Shown here: piece after piece, positions 33,570-42,833 of the stretch
Layout: every line of letters begins with the position of its first letter
Position numbering within the stretch: position 1 is the stretch's first letter
DNA from: an uncultured Ruminococcus sp.
GTDB lineage: Bacteria; Bacillota; Clostridia; Oscillospirales; Acutalibacteraceae
DNA: 64,000 nt
Direction: 5' to 3'
NCBI GenBank assembly: GCA_902800065.1
Contig: CADCDE010000002.1
Location: 1-64,000 of the forward strand
Made by a program: the position numbers and the translations under genes
The notes under the pieces: model-generated
Databases searched by the model: none
The model's input: only the letters and a program-made list of their open reading frames with translations
Told to the model about the DNA's origin: nothing

Positions 33570-35669
33570 ATGCCGAATGTACCTGAAATTTTCGGATGCA
33601 GAGTATTCAATGATGCAACAATGAAAGAGCGTTTGCCCAAGGGAACCTACAAGGCACTCAAAAAAACTATTGAGGACGGAAAAGCTCTTGACCTTTCAGT
33701 GGCAAATGTAGTGGCACATTCAATGAAAGAATGGGCGATAGAAAACGGTGCAACACACTTTACACACTGGTTCCAGCCGATGACAGGCATTACAGCCGAA
33801 AAGCATGACAGCTTCATATCACCGACACCTGATGGAAAGGTTATTATGGAGTTTTCGGGAAAAGAGCTTATAAAAGGTGAGCCTGATGCATCAAGCTTTC
33901 CTTCGGGCGGTATCCGTGCGACCTTTGAGGCAAGAGGATATACAGCGTGGGACCCTTCATCATACGCATTTATAAAAGACGGTTCACTGTGCATACCGAC
34001 AGCCTTCTGCTCATACACGGGAGAAATTCTCGATAAGAAGACACCGCTTTTGCGTTCAATGGAAGTTCTCAACACACAAGCATTGAGAATATTAAGAATA
34101 TTCGGAGATGAAACTACAAAGCGTGTTGATACAACAGTAGGACCTGAACAGGAATATTTCCTTGTTGACAAAAAAGTTTTCGATAAGAGAAAAGACCTCA
34201 TATATTGCGGAAGAACGCTTTTCGGAGCAAGACCGCCCAAGGGACAGGAACTGGATGACCATTATTTCGGCACTATCAAGACACGAGTATCTGCATATAT
34301 GAAGGAGCTTGACGAAGAACTCTGGAAATACGGTATACTTGCAAAGACAAAGCACAATGAAGTTGCCCCTGCACAGCATGAACTTGCACCTATTTTTGAT
34401 ACCTCGAATATAGCGACAGACCATAATCAGCTTACAATGGCAGTTATGAAGCGTGTGGCAGAAAGACACGGACTTGTATGTCTTCTCCATGAAAAGCCCT
34501 TTGCAGGCGTGAACGGCTCAGGCAAGCACAATAACTGGTCAATGTCAACCAATGACGGCAAGAATCTTCTTGACCCGTCAAAGAATCCCAGAGAAAATAC
34601 ACAGTTTCTTGTATTCCTTGCAGCAGTCATAAAGGCTGTTGACGAACATCAGGATTTGTTAAGACTTTCCGCTGCAAGTGCAGGAAATGACCACAGACTC
34701 GGTGCAAATGAAGCACCTCCCGCTATACTTTCAATGTACCTCGGTGATGAGCTTGAGGCTGTACTCAATTCAATAGAAAAGAATGAAGTGTATCAGAACA
34801 AGGATGCGGCTATAATGAAAACAAATGCAAATGTATTGCCGAATTTCGTTAAAGATACATCAGACCGTAACCGTACATCACCGTTTGCTTTCACCGGCAA
34901 TAAATTTGAATTCAGAATGATAGGCTCAGCAGATAACATTGCCTGTGCGAATACTATTATAAATACAATAGTAGCAGATGTTTTGCAGGAATTCGCCGAT
35001 GAACTTGAAAAAGTCGATAAAAAGGATATAAAAACGGCTGCTGAAGCACTTATAAAGAAAACTCTCGAGGAACACAAGAGAATAATATTCAACGGGGACA
35101 ACTATTCAGCAGAGTGGGTAAAAGAGGCTGAAAAAAGAGGACTTCTGAATCTCCGTTCACTGCCTGATGTAATGCCTATGTATGTATCCGAAAAGAATGT
35201 AAAGCTCTTTGGCAAGCATGGTATATATACAGAAGTTGAGCTTCGTTCAAGATGTGAGATACTTATGGAAAATTACTGCAAGATAATAAACATTGAAGCA
35301 CTTACAGCACTTGATATGGCTAAAAAAGATATAACTCCTGCAGTAGCCGCTTATATAAGAGAGTTGGCTGAAACAGTGAATCTTTTGAAATCAGTCGATG
35401 CTGAAATAATTACAATACCTGAATGTGAGCTTATGAAAAAGCTCGCCAATTTGCTTTCATGCTTCCTCAAAAAGATAGACATACTCGACAGGGCTGTTGT
35501 ACAGGCTAAGGAGGTTGAGGGTGGCATAGAAAAAATGGCAATGTATTATAAAGACAATGTCCTTGCAGCTATGCAGGAGCTTCGTGCTGTGGCTGATGAA
35601 ATGGAATCCAATATGTCAGCTAAATTATGGCCTTATCCCTCCTACGGAACATTGCTCTTTAGCGTCTGA
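33570..35669 (+). CDS. glnN: Glutamine synthetase type III
   Basis: 699 residues, the size of the GSIII/GlnN class and far longer than GlnA (about 450). The N-terminal GSIII region has [32 protein letters not shown]. Catalytic blocks include [102 protein letters not shown], and [17 protein letters not shown]; a C-terminal helical extension follows. It makes glutamine from glutamate, ammonia and ATP in the cytoplasm. A strong promoter plus hairpin leader suggests nitrogen-responsive transcription. GGGGAG precedes the ATG. A terminator follows at 35681-35714. Confidence 0.97.
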   Translation: MPNVPEIFGCRVFNDATMKERLPKGTYKALKKTIEDGKALDLSVANVVAHSMKEWAIENGATHFTHWFQPMTGITAEKHDSFISPTPDGKVIMEFSGKELIKGEPDASSFPSGGIRATFEARGYTAWDPSSYAFIKDGSLCIPTAFCSYTGEILDKKTPLLRSMEVLNTQALRILRIFGDETTKRVDTTVGPEQEYFLVDKKVFDKRKDLIYCGRTLFGARPPKGQELDDHYFGTIKTRVSAYMKELDEELWKYGILAKTKHNEVAPAQHELAPIFDTSNIATDHNQLTMAVMKRVAERHGLVCLLHEKPFAGVNGSGKHNNWSMSTNDGKNLLDPSKNPRENTQFLVFLAAVIKAVDEHQDLLRLSAASAGNDHRLGANEAPPAILSMYLGDELEAVLNSIEKNEVYQNKDAAIMKTNANVLPNFVKDTSDRNRTSPFAFTGNKFEFRMIGSADNIACANTIINTIVADVLQEFADELEKVDKKDIKTAAEALIKKTLEEHKRIIFNGDNYSAEWVKEAEKRGLLNLRSLPDVMPMYVSEKNVKLFGKHGIYTEVELRSRCEILMENYCKIINIEALTALDMAKKDITPAVAAYIRELAETVNLLKSVDAEIITIPECELMKKLANLLSCFLKKIDILDRAVVQAKEVEGGIEKMAMYYKDNVLAAMQELRAVADEMESNMSAKLWPYPSYGTLLFSV

Positions 35670-35680
35670 TATTTTTCATG

Positions 35681-35714
35681 CAGAACAGAGATTTATTTTC
35701 TGTTCTGCTTTTTG
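35681..35714 (+). terminator. Intrinsic terminator after glnN
   Basis: GCAGAACAG (35681-35689) pairs with CTGTTCTGC (35701-35709), followed by TTTTT. Confidence 0.88.
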
Positions 35715-35726
35715 TTAAAAAAATAT

Positions 35727-35755
35727 TGCAATGACAGCGGATTTGTATTATAATA
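35727..35755 (+). promoter_or_regulatory. Promoter of pgi
   Basis: TTGCAA (35727-35732), 17-nt spacer, TATAAT (35750-35755), directly after the glnN terminator. Confidence 0.65.
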
Positions 35756-35799
35756 TTAATGTATTTCGTTATTAAAAAAATTCAAGGAGGACAATTTTC

Positions 35800-37137
35800 A
35801 TGGCTGTTACATTAAATGATAAGCACTTAAAGGAGTTTATTTCAAACGAGGAGTATCAGGCAATCGCACCGCAAATAAAGGCATCTCATGATATTCTTCA
35901 TAATAAAACAGGTTTGGGAAATGATTTTCTCGGCTGGCTTGACTTGCCTGTGGACTATGACAAGGATGAGTTTGCAAGAATTAAAAAAGCGGCTGAAAAG
36001 ATAAAAAGTGATACAGATGTATTCGTAGTAATAGGCATAGGCGGTTCATATCTTGGTGCAAGGGCTGCAATAGAGTTTTTGAAGTCACCTAATTACAACG
36101 CACTCAAAAAGGATACCCCTGATATATATTTCACAGGAAATTCAATAAGCTCCACAGCACTTTCAGAGCTTATCCAGATATGCGAGGGCAAGAGAGTTTC
36201 AATAAATATGATCTCAAAGTCAGGTACAACAACAGAACCTGCGATAGCTTTCAGAGTATTCAGAGAGCTTCTTGAAAAGCAGTACGGCAAAGACGGTGCA
36301 AGGGAAAGAATATACTGCACAACAGACAAGGCAAAGGGAACTCTTAAAGAACTTGCTACAAAAGAGGGTTATCAGACATTTGTAGTACCTGATGATGTAG
36401 GCGGAAGATTCTCTGTACTCACAGCAGTAGGCTTGCTTCCGATAGCTGTCGCAGGTGCTGATATAGATGCACTTATGGCAGGTGCTGCACAGGCAAGAGA
36501 AGCACTTTGTGATACAGACCTCGAAAAAAATGACTGCTATAAATATGCCGCAATAAGAAACATACTCTACCGCAAAGGCAAGTCCATCGAAATGCTCGTA
36601 AGCTATGAGCCTTCATTTACAATGATGAATGAATGGTGGAAGCAGCTTTTCGGTGAGAGCGAGGGCAAGGACAACAAGGGACTTTTCCCTGCATCAGTAG
36701 TATTCTCGACTGACCTGCATTCAATGGGACAGTTTATACAGGACGGTACAAGAACAATGTTTGAAACAGTCGTTCAGATAGACAAGCCGAAGTATGAACT
36801 TACAATAGGAACTGATCCCGAAAATGTTGACGGTCTGAATTTCCTTTCAGGAAAAACCGTTGACTTTGTAAATAAAAAGGCATTCGAGGGAACTGTTCTT
36901 GCACATACAGACGGTAAAGTGCCGAATGTTGTATTGAACGTGCCTGAGGTAAGCGAAAAGGAACTCGGCTATCTTATATACTTCTTTGAAAAGGCTTGTG
37001 CAATAAGCGGATATACAATGTGCCTCAATCCGTTCAATCAGCCGGGCGTTGAAAGCTACAAGAAAAATATGTTCGCACTTTTGGGCAAGCCGGGTTATAC
37101 TGACCTTAAAGAGGCTCTTGAAGCAAGACTTAAATAA
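35800..37137 (+). CDS. pgi: Glucose-6-phosphate isomerase
   Basis: 445 residues, the short Firmicutes form. [21 protein letters not shown] and [23 protein letters not shown] are the phosphosugar-binding SIS motifs, followed by [52 protein letters not shown], and the C-terminal [23 protein letters not shown] with the catalytic lysine region. It interconverts glucose-6-phosphate and fructose-6-phosphate in the cytoplasm. TCAAGGAGG precedes the ATG. It has its own promoter and is monocistronic by spacing. Confidence 0.97.
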   Translation: MAVTLNDKHLKEFISNEEYQAIAPQIKASHDILHNKTGLGNDFLGWLDLPVDYDKDEFARIKKAAEKIKSDTDVFVVIGIGGSYLGARAAIEFLKSPNYNALKKDTPDIYFTGNSISSTALSELIQICEGKRVSINMISKSGTTTEPAIAFRVFRELLEKQYGKDGARERIYCTTDKAKGTLKELATKEGYQTFVVPDDVGGRFSVLTAVGLLPIAVAGADIDALMAGAAQAREALCDTDLEKNDCYKYAAIRNILYRKGKSIEMLVSYEPSFTMMNEWWKQLFGESEGKDNKGLFPASVVFSTDLHSMGQFIQDGTRTMFETVVQIDKPKYELTIGTDPENVDGLNFLSGKTVDFVNKKAFEGTVLAHTDGKVPNVVLNVPEVSEKELGYLIYFFEKACAISGYTMCLNPFNQPGVESYKKNMFALLGKPGYTDLKEALEARLK

Positions 37138-37166
37138 TTTCTTTGCGACAAAAAATACAAAATACA

Positions 37167-37195
37167 TTGACACGAAAATAAATTTATAGTAGAAT
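37167..37195 (+). promoter_or_regulatory. Promoter of the small P-loop gene
   Basis: TTGACA (37167-37172), 17-nt spacer, TAGAAT (37190-37195). Confidence 0.7.
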
Positions 37196-37233
37196 TATAA
37201 GTAATAAATTGCTTTAAGGAGGCAAATTTTAAA

Positions 37234-37650
37234 ATGGTTACATTGATTATAGGCAAAAAGGGTACAGGCAAGACAAAGAAACTTATCAATCTTGCAACAG
37301 AAGCTGTTGAAGCATCAAAGGGTAATGTTGTAGTTATCGAAAAGGGCTCAAAGCTCACTTATGATGTATCACACAAGGCAAGACTTATCGACACGGAGCA
37401 GTATGCAATAACAGGATATGATGCGTTTTTCGGATTTTTGAGCGGACTTTGTGCAGGCAACTATGATGTTACTGATGTACTCGTTGACTCTACACTTAAA
37501 ATAGGCGGTCAGGATTTTACTGCATTTGCAGCTTTTATAGAGAAAATAAATGTCCTCGCTACAAAAACGGATACTAAATTTACATTCCTTGTATCAGCAG
37601 ATGCAAGTGAGCTTCCTCAGAGTCTTGACGCAGTTACAGTCAAAATCTGA
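37234..37650 (+). CDS. Small P-loop NTP-binding protein of unknown role
   Basis: 138 residues. The N-terminus is a Walker A motif (LIIGKKGTGKTKKLINLA, residues 4-21), followed by a KGNVVVIEKGSK strand and TDVLVDSTLKIGG, where the aspartate after a hydrophobic strand could serve as Walker B. TKFTFLVSADASELPQSL near the end resembles a sensor strand. The protein is half the size of usual P-loop kinases or RecA-type enzymes and has no lid or adapter domain. Own promoter and AAGGAGG site; a weak hairpin follows. Family not recognised by name; a regulatory ATPase or nucleotide sensor is plausible. Confidence 0.72.
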   Translation: MVTLIIGKKGTGKTKKLINLATEAVEASKGNVVVIEKGSKLTYDVSHKARLIDTEQYAITGYDAFFGFLSGLCAGNYDVTDVLVDSTLKIGGQDFTAFAAFIEKINVLATKTDTKFTFLVSADASELPQSLDAVTVKI

Positions 37651-37680
37651 AATTGATATTTTAAATAAAAAATAAAATTG

Positions 37681-37722
37681 CCCTTCGCAGCATCAGAGGA
37701 TCGCAGCGGAGGGTTATATTTT
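37681..37722 (+). terminator. Weak terminator-like hairpin before radC
   Basis: CCCTTCGC (37681-37688) pairs with GCGGAGGG (37706-37713) with one G-T pair, followed by TTATATTTT. The 17-nt loop is long and the T-run is broken, so termination is uncertain. Confidence 0.4.
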
Positions 37723-37739
37723 AGGAATGGAGAAAATAT

Positions 37740-38459
37740 ATGGCTGAAAAAAAGAATGAGGATATCAGCAGGCATTTGCATGACGGTCACAGAAACAGAA
37801 TGAGAGACAAGTTTCTCAAAACAGGCTTTGAAAATATGGAGGATCATGAGATACTTGAAATGATGCTGTTTTACTGCATACCGAGAAAGGATACGAATGA
37901 AACGGCACATATCCTGCTGAACAGTCTCGGAACTCTTGTGGATGTATTTGAAGCACCAATAGATTCGCTTGAAAGCTATGGATTAAGTCATAATGCGGCA
38001 GTGTATATAAAAATGATAACGGCATTCTGCAGGAAATACTATGTAGACAAGACTAAAAACAAGAGCTTCAGTCTGCACGAGGGGAATATCAGTGAAAGGA
38101 TATGTCCTCAGTTTATAGGCATAGGTGACCGTGAAAGACTTGTTATACTGCTTGTGGATACTCACGGCAGAGAGATATATTCGGGAGTAGTCAGTGAAGG
38201 CTCATTGTCCGATCTGTCTTTGGAGGTCAAAAAGATACAGGAATTGTCACTGAAATATCATGCATGGGGAGCAATGATTGCACACAATCATCCGAGCGGA
38301 CTCCCTGTACCGTCAAAAAGCGATATAGAAGCAACTCGTGTATTGAGGGAAAAGCTGAAAGCGATAAATGTTCAGCTTCTGGATCATTTTATAGTATGCG
38401 GACATGAATGTGTATCAATGGCTATGAATGAAGAATATGAGGATATTTTTTACGGTTGA
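37740..38459 (+). CDS. radC: RadC/JAB-domain protein
   Basis: 239 residues. An N-terminal helix-hairpin-helix part (HRNRMRDKFLKTGFENMEDHEILEMMLFYCIPRKDTNETAHILLNSLG) precedes the MPN+/JAB fold, whose zinc motif is HNHPSGLPVPSKSD with a preceding conserved ELSLKYHAWGAMIA and a later HFIVCG. Despite the gene name, the family is not established in DNA repair; JAB metalloprotease or nuclease activity is suggested. AATGGAGAAAA precedes the ATG. The next gene is convergent, with its stop 1 base away. Confidence 0.92.
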   Translation: MAEKKNEDISRHLHDGHRNRMRDKFLKTGFENMEDHEILEMMLFYCIPRKDTNETAHILLNSLGTLVDVFEAPIDSLESYGLSHNAAVYIKMITAFCRKYYVDKTKNKSFSLHEGNISERICPQFIGIGDRERLVILLVDTHGREIYSGVVSEGSLSDLSLEVKKIQELSLKYHAWGAMIAHNHPSGLPVPSKSDIEATRVLREKLKAINVQLLDHFIVCGHECVSMAMNEEYEDIFYG

Positions 38460-38460
38460 T

Positions 38461-38838
38461 CTATATTTTGTGGCTTTCACGGGCAGCCTCGATAGTGTAT
38501 TTATAGCCTGAGCAGTTCCATGAAACTATTTTGTATTCTCCGTCTTCAAATGACAGCGTGTCCTTTGTGCCTGAGAGATAGCATTGCAGTACACCATCTA
38601 TTTTTTTTGCTGACGGCAGGAATACCTTGTTGTTTTTACTTTGAGTGATTTGAAGACGTTGAAAAAATTCCTTTATATCCGAGCTTGTAAAAGGAGTTAT
38701 ATTATAATACGCAAATACTTCAACAGAGCTTCTTATAAGACCGAAGCTAGTCATCTGTGAAAAATCCGTGAGACAGTTCGGTGCTTTGTAAAAAAATTCG
38801 ATCTCTTTAAAATTGAGCTTATTTATGTTATCATTCAT
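38461..38838 (-). CDS. Hypothetical protein coupled to a DUF4364 gene
   Basis: 125 residues, soluble, mixed alpha/beta (NKLNFKEIEFFYKAPNCLTDFSQMTSFGLIRSSVEVFAYYNITPFTSSDIKEFFQRLQI and FLPSAKKIDGVLQCYLSGTKDTLSFEDGEYKIVSWNCSGYKYTIEAARES). Its start codon overlaps the stop of the upstream DUF4364 gene by 4 bases (ATGA), so translation is coupled. I do not recognise the family. The middle segment resembles a winged-helix-like arrangement, which would fit a partner of the DUF4364 regulator, but that is a guess. No terminator is visible at its end. Confidence 0.7.
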   Translation of the reverse strand: MNDNINKLNFKEIEFFYKAPNCLTDFSQMTSFGLIRSSVEVFAYYNITPFTSSDIKEFFQRLQITQSKNNKVFLPSAKKIDGVLQCYLSGTKDTLSFEDGEYKIVSWNCSGYKYTIEAARESHKI

Positions 38839-39428
38839 GTTTTCAGATCCTTAAGAGCTTCTGCTATCATGTTGTCATCTCCGATGACAGACGCAAGTAC
38901 AGCAGAATAAATTTTGTCTGTACGTTTGTAGAAGTTGTTTTTTACGGTTTTTACCTCATCAATGTTTGGTACAAAGAGTGTCAGTGACATAAGGTCTCTC
39001 ATACCGTCAGTGATACGGAAATTTACATTGTAGCCGCCCCCGTCAGCCTGAGAAACAGTGACGGGGTTTTCTTTTTCAAGTTTTTTCTGAGCGGCAAGAC
39101 GCATTATAGCACCGATGGTTTTTTGCCGTACAGTCACTGAAACAGTGTTATAAAGCTGTGATGAGATAAGGATACCGTTGTCTGTTATCTGCAGATTTTT
39201 TTTGTTGTCATCAGCGTATTCTATATTGCCGCATCTGACAAGCTCGGCAATTGCAGCACGTGTTTCAAAATAATTAGCGATACTGTTTTCCTGAATGATA
39301 TCTATTATATCATCTTCCGGAAATGGAGAATTTATATTATGTAGCATATAGCATATCAAAATGCCTATATCACTTTTGTTTCGTAAGCCTCCGGGCTCGA
39401 TACCGCCTGAAAAAGCATCAAAATTCAT
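38835..39428 (-). CDS. DUF4364 family protein (winged-helix-like)
   Basis: 197 residues from ATG 39428 (GGAGGCGATC upstream; the in-frame codon further up lacks a site). The N-terminal LRNKSDIGILICYMLHNINSPFPEDDIIDIIQENSIANYFETRAAIAELVRCGNIEY is the helix-turn-helix-like start of DUF4364, and ITDNGILISSQL and TVSVTVRQKTIGAIMRLAAQKKLEKEN follow in order. The C-terminus is a beta region (VNFRITDGMRDLMSLTLFVPN). It is a likely cytoplasmic DNA-binding protein with unknown target. First gene of a two-gene unit. Confidence 0.85.
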   Translation of the reverse strand: MNFDAFSGGIEPGGLRNKSDIGILICYMLHNINSPFPEDDIIDIIQENSIANYFETRAAIAELVRCGNIEYADDNKKNLQITDNGILISSQLYNTVSVTVRQKTIGAIMRLAAQKKLEKENPVTVSQADGGGYNVNFRITDGMRDLMSLTLFVPNIDEVKTVKNNFYKRTDKIYSAVLASVIGDDNMIAEALKDLKT

Positions 39429-39559
39429 TGAAGATCGCCTCCGGATAATATGATTATCAATATTATAGCACAAAGTTTATAAAATAGAAACAAGATTTAT
39501 AGAAATATTTTAATATCACATGAAATATTTGTTTAATAATATAATAAAGGGTGATAAAA

Positions 39560-39718
39560 ATGAATCCTTGTGAGCTTACAGCAGTGATAACTGCAATAGC
39601 CAATGGTCTTGCCTGTAAGATGACGGATGACGAGCTTGAATTGTGGGCAGTTGTTCTGACACAGTTAGGAGATACCCTTGCAACAATAGCATTACAAAGA
39701 TCGCTGTGCCAAAAATAA
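39560..39718 (+). CDS. Small DUF6774-like protein, 52 aa
   Basis: ATG 39560, preceded by AAAGGGTGAT. The sequence MNPCELTAVITAIANGLACKMTDDELELWAVVLTQLGDTLATIALQRSLCQK has paired cysteines near both ends and a DDELELWAVVLTQLGDTLATIA core. This matches, from memory, a short Firmicutes family of unknown function (DUF6774). It is divergent from the DUF4364 gene and followed by a clear terminator, which supports it being a real gene. Confidence 0.8.
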   Translation: MNPCELTAVITAIANGLACKMTDDELELWAVVLTQLGDTLATIALQRSLCQK

Positions 39719-39721
39719 TAA

Positions 39722-39760
39722 AAAGCCTGTTGTTTTTTAAACAGCAGGCTTTGATTTTTA
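39722..39760. terminator. Bidirectional terminator between the small gene and the DUF6935-like gene
   Basis: AAAGCCTGTTG (39722-39732) pairs over 11 bp with CAGCAGGCTTT (39742-39752), with T-rich sequence after the stem on both strands (TTGATTTTTA on plus; TTTATTATTTTTGG on minus). It serves two convergent genes. Confidence 0.82.
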
Positions 39761-39762
39761 TA

Positions 39763-40302
39763 TTATGACCAGTCATCCTGTACGTTAGGTGTTCTGATAC
39801 CTACAAGTATATATTGTTCCCACAAAAACCATTGTTCACCTTTTTTACGGAGAACAATCTGTCTTGGACTGTCCGCACCGCCCGAAATGACGTTGAGTTT
39901 TGCGTAGCCGTCATTCTGATAGGAATATGTGTCTTCAAAAAATGTTATTTTATACGGCTCATTCGGACGGTAATTGTTGGAAGGAACAGCACCCTCAAAG
40001 TATGAAAAAGGAAGATATTTTTTATCTGAAAGGCGGTCATTGATGAATTGTATATCGTAGTTTGAGAGAGGTTTTGGTCCCTTGAGAAAATTGAGCATAT
40101 CTTTTCCGGCTTGTTTGTCAACAGCATAGCAGCAAAATGCACATACAGCAAGTGCAGCGGTCATAAAAGGTGTTGAAAGGGCAGCTTCCGGTGTTGATTT
40201 AAGTTCATCGAGAGTTTCGGGAAGTTTGCTGAAAGTGATGGTAATATTTTTGTCTGAAGTTTGTGCAGCATTATTATTTGGAAGTCTGTCAAAAAGTCCC
40301 AT
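39763..40302 (-). CDS. DUF6935-like hypothetical protein
   Basis: 179 residues from ATG 40302 (AAAGGAGAATT upstream). The sequence has ITFSKLPETLDELKSTPEAALSTPFMTAALAVCAFCCYAVDKQAGKDMLNFLKGPKPLSNYDIQFINDRLSDKKYLPFSYFEGAVPSNNY and later KITFFEDTYSYQNDGYAKLNVISGGADSPRQIVLRKKGEQWFLWEQYILVGIRTP. This order corresponds to a family I recall as DUF6935. The end looks like a small beta domain with a W-x-L-W-E motif. It follows ricT by 21 bases and so may be co-transcribed with holB-ricT. Role unknown. Confidence 0.75.
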   Translation of the reverse strand: MGLFDRLPNNNAAQTSDKNITITFSKLPETLDELKSTPEAALSTPFMTAALAVCAFCCYAVDKQAGKDMLNFLKGPKPLSNYDIQFINDRLSDKKYLPFSYFEGAVPSNNYRPNEPYKITFFEDTYSYQNDGYAKLNVISGGADSPRQIVLRKKGEQWFLWEQYILVGIRTPNVQDDWS

Positions 40303-40323
40303 AAAAAATTCTCCTTTCATTGA

Positions 40324-41193
40324 TCAATTGTTTTCCAGCTTTTTGAGCTTTTCAAATTCATCTTTATCGACTTTTATCTGAGCATCCTTGATGAGTGTAA
40401 CGTCATTGACTTTATAGGTATGTGCAGCGGCATTCATTGCCTTGTGAAGTGATACGGTGAGAGTGCCTGTTATCAGATTCACGTCGATAACATTTCCTTT
40501 GCCGTCAGGGGTATTTACGATAGCACCTATTTTCGGAGTTATCTTGAGCAGGTCATTGTAAACATCCTGCTCATATTTAAGACAGCACATAAGTCTGCCG
40601 CAGGTCCCCGAAATTTTTGTGGGATTGAGAAGCATACCCTGTTCCTTTGCCATTTTGATGGAAACGGGCTGGAATTCCCCGAGAAAACTGTGACAGCAGA
40701 AAGGTCTTCCGCAGATGCCAAGTCCGCCGATGCTTTTTGCTTCATCACGGACACCTATCTGACGAAGCTCTATCCTTGTTCTGAACATATATGCAAGGTC
40801 TTTTACAAGCTCACGGAAATCCACACGTCCGTCAGCGGTAAAATAAAAAAGAATCTTATTGCAGTCAAAGGTGTATTCCACATTGATGAGCTTCATATCC
40901 AGCTTGTGTAATTTTATCTTCTGACAGCAGATATCAAAAGCTCTTTTTTCCTTTTCCTTATTTTCGGCAATAGTCTTAAGGTCTTTTTCGCTTGCGATCC
41001 TTATGATCTTGTGTATGGGAAGCATGGATTCATCAATCTCAATATCCCTGTTTTTAAGTACCACTTCACCGCATTCGATACCCTTGCTGGTTTCAACGAT
41101 GACAAATTGTCCCTGTTCAAATTCCGTACCGTCAGGATCAAAGTAATATATTTTTCCGGCATCCCTGAATCTTACGCCAATAATATAAGCCAT
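40324..41193 (-). CDS. ricT: RicT/YaaT, PSP1-domain protein
   Basis: 289 residues. The PSP1 C-terminal domain pattern starts with VGVRFRDAGKIYYFDP-like residues and includes GQFVIVETSKGIECGEVVL. Three cysteine clusters, CGRPFCCHSF, CGRLMCCLKYE and the isolated cysteine in FDICCQKI, match the ligands that hold [4Fe-4S] clusters in the B. subtilis RicAFT complex, which promotes mRNA maturation. No ricA or ricF is in the window. It lies 19 bases downstream of holB, the standard neighbour. An AATGTTGGAGG-type site (minus strand) precedes the ATG. Confidence 0.93.
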   Translation of the reverse strand: MAYIIGVRFRDAGKIYYFDPDGTEFEQGQFVIVETSKGIECGEVVLKNRDIEIDESMLPIHKIIRIASEKDLKTIAENKEKEKRAFDICCQKIKLHKLDMKLINVEYTFDCNKILFYFTADGRVDFRELVKDLAYMFRTRIELRQIGVRDEAKSIGGLGICGRPFCCHSFLGEFQPVSIKMAKEQGMLLNPTKISGTCGRLMCCLKYEQDVYNDLLKITPKIGAIVNTPDGKGNVIDVNLITGTLTVSLHKAMNAAAHTYKVNDVTLIKDAQIKVDKDEFEKLKKLENN

Positions 41194-41212
41194 GAATAAT
41201 CCTCCAATGTTA

Positions 41213-42172
41213 TTATGATCTCAGCACTGAACAAAGCCATGTGCAGAATAAATTCAGATTTACGTTTGTATTTAAAACCTTGCGGGCATAAATTATGTTT
41301 TCCGAAACAGCGAAAATACGGTTTTTGGAATATCTTTCAGCGACAGCGGCTGCCGTCTTTGAACTGACATCTGCTCCGACTGATGCTTTGACGCATTCGG
41401 CAGCTATCTCCGTCATAAAATCGAGTACACTTGCAGCGAAGGTTCTGTCAGATGTAAGCTGCTGTATTGATTTGAGCAGAGGATATTCCGATGGAAGCAG
41501 TATTGAAGCGAATATTTCTTCAGCCAGCTTCTGAGCCTCCTGACCGCCGTTTTCAAGCATCTGCAGAGTCATGCCGATATTTCCGTCACATACTTCTGCA
41601 ATATCCTTTATCTCGGAAATATCCCTTTCGGGAAAACGCTTTGAAACGATATCTACAGCATCATCTATTTCCGCAGGAAAAAGAGAGAATATCCTTGAAC
41701 GTGAGCGAACAGTCTGAAGCAGTGAAGCGGAAGACTTCACAGTCATGATAAACTGAACATTTTTTGGCGGTTCCTCAAGTATCTTCAAAAAAGCGTTCTG
41801 TGCAGGAGCAAGCATTTTATCGCAGTTGAGCAGGATATATACCTTCATCGGAGCTTCATTCGGTACGATATATGCAGATGAACGTATAGCTCTTGTCGAA
41901 TCGACAGACAGAGCCTTTGACTGCTGACCGTCAGCATAAACAATATCAGGATGGATATGCTCTTTAGCTTTGATACAGCTCTTGCATACACCGCAGGGAC
42001 GCTGTCCGTCTGAAGCACATACACAATATTGTGCGATGATATCAGCGATAGTTTTTTTGCCTGTTCCCTCAGCTCCCTCAATGATAATGGCATGGGGAAG
42101 GCTTTTTTTTCGCATTATTTCCGAAAGCTCATATTTAAGTCCGGCATTAGCCGCAAATTCCGACAGAAGCAT
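41213..42172 (-). CDS. holB: DNA polymerase III subunit delta'
   Basis: 319 residues. The AAA+ clamp-loader features are HAIIIEGAEGTGKKTIADIIAQYC (Walker A), the zinc module CGVCKSC with a preceding cysteine (PCGVCKSCIKAKEHIHPDIVY), LLNCDKMLAPAQNAFLKILEEPPKNVQFIM (Walker B region and sensor 1) and LLQTVRSRSRIFSLFP. The usual S-R-C finger reads S-R-S here, a tolerable change seen in some relatives. It is first gene of the holB-ricT unit, without a recognised promoter upstream in the AT-rich 240-bp gap. Confidence 0.93.
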   Translation of the reverse strand: MLLSEFAANAGLKYELSEIMRKKSLPHAIIIEGAEGTGKKTIADIIAQYCVCASDGQRPCGVCKSCIKAKEHIHPDIVYADGQQSKALSVDSTRAIRSSAYIVPNEAPMKVYILLNCDKMLAPAQNAFLKILEEPPKNVQFIMTVKSSASLLQTVRSRSRIFSLFPAEIDDAVDIVSKRFPERDISEIKDIAEVCDGNIGMTLQMLENGGQEAQKLAEEIFASILLPSEYPLLKSIQQLTSDRTFAASVLDFMTEIAAECVKASVGADVSSKTAAAVAERYSKNRIFAVSENIIYARKVLNTNVNLNLFCTWLCSVLRS

Positions 42173-42414
42173 AAATTTTATCCCTTTTCAAAGTTTATTT
42201 GCCTTTTTATTATAAACTATTTGATATGATTTTACAAGGACAAAGAAAAAATTTTATTACATATGAAGTTTTTGTAATAAAATTTACTTGATAGTAAAAA
42301 ATAAAATGTACAAAACGTCAAATTTAATGAATCAAAATTCTTTTAAAGAAAATATTTGATACAGGCGTGTGTTATAATCATATAAGAATTTTATTGTAAA
42401 AAGGAAGTAATCAA

Positions 42415-42741
42415 ATGACTTTTGAAGAAAGCTATAAGATGATAGAGGATAAATTCAATGGGGCAGACCTCTCAATGATAGACAAGGATTTTTCCGCTCA
42501 GGTATGCTTTACTGATGAACAGGAGCATTATGTATATGCGGCTTATATAAACAAACAGAAAATACTTGAGCCTGTTAAGCATGATCATACGGATATTGCT
42601 GTAAGAGTTTCTCTTGAGACAGTAGAACAGCTTCTGAATAAACAGACAGATCCCTTCAAGGCATTTACTACAGGCAAGATAAAGGCAAAGGGAAATATAT
42701 TTCTTGCATTGAGCTTGTACAAAAAATTCAAGGGAAATTGA
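42415..42741 (+). CDS. SCP2 sterol-carrier-like small protein
   Basis: 108 residues, single SCP2-type domain. The pattern is an N-terminal helix (TFEESYKMIEDKFNGADLS), antiparallel strands (DFSAQVCFTDEQEHYVYAAYINKQKILEP, TDIAVRVSLETVEQLLNKQTDPFKAFTTGKIKAKGNIFLALSLYKKF), with the DPFKAF-x-TGKIK-x-GN motif typical of SCP2 proteins. Such domains form a hydrophobic tunnel that binds lipids; the ligand in bacteria is unknown. AAAAGGAAG precedes the ATG. It lies between two AT-rich gaps, upstream of glgB. Confidence 0.88.
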   Translation: MTFEESYKMIEDKFNGADLSMIDKDFSAQVCFTDEQEHYVYAAYINKQKILEPVKHDHTDIAVRVSLETVEQLLNKQTDPFKAFTTGKIKAKGNIFLALSLYKKFKGN

Positions 42742-42833
42742 ATATATTTGTGACAATTTTAAAAATATGTCTAATGACATTTTATAAAAAGTATTTTAAA
42801 ATTAAAATATTAAGATAATTGGAGATGAATGTA

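Noticed and set aside
42356-42378. TTGATA and TATAAT before the SCP2 gene as a promoter
   Set aside because: The spacer is 11 nt, far too short; no other -35 element is evident.
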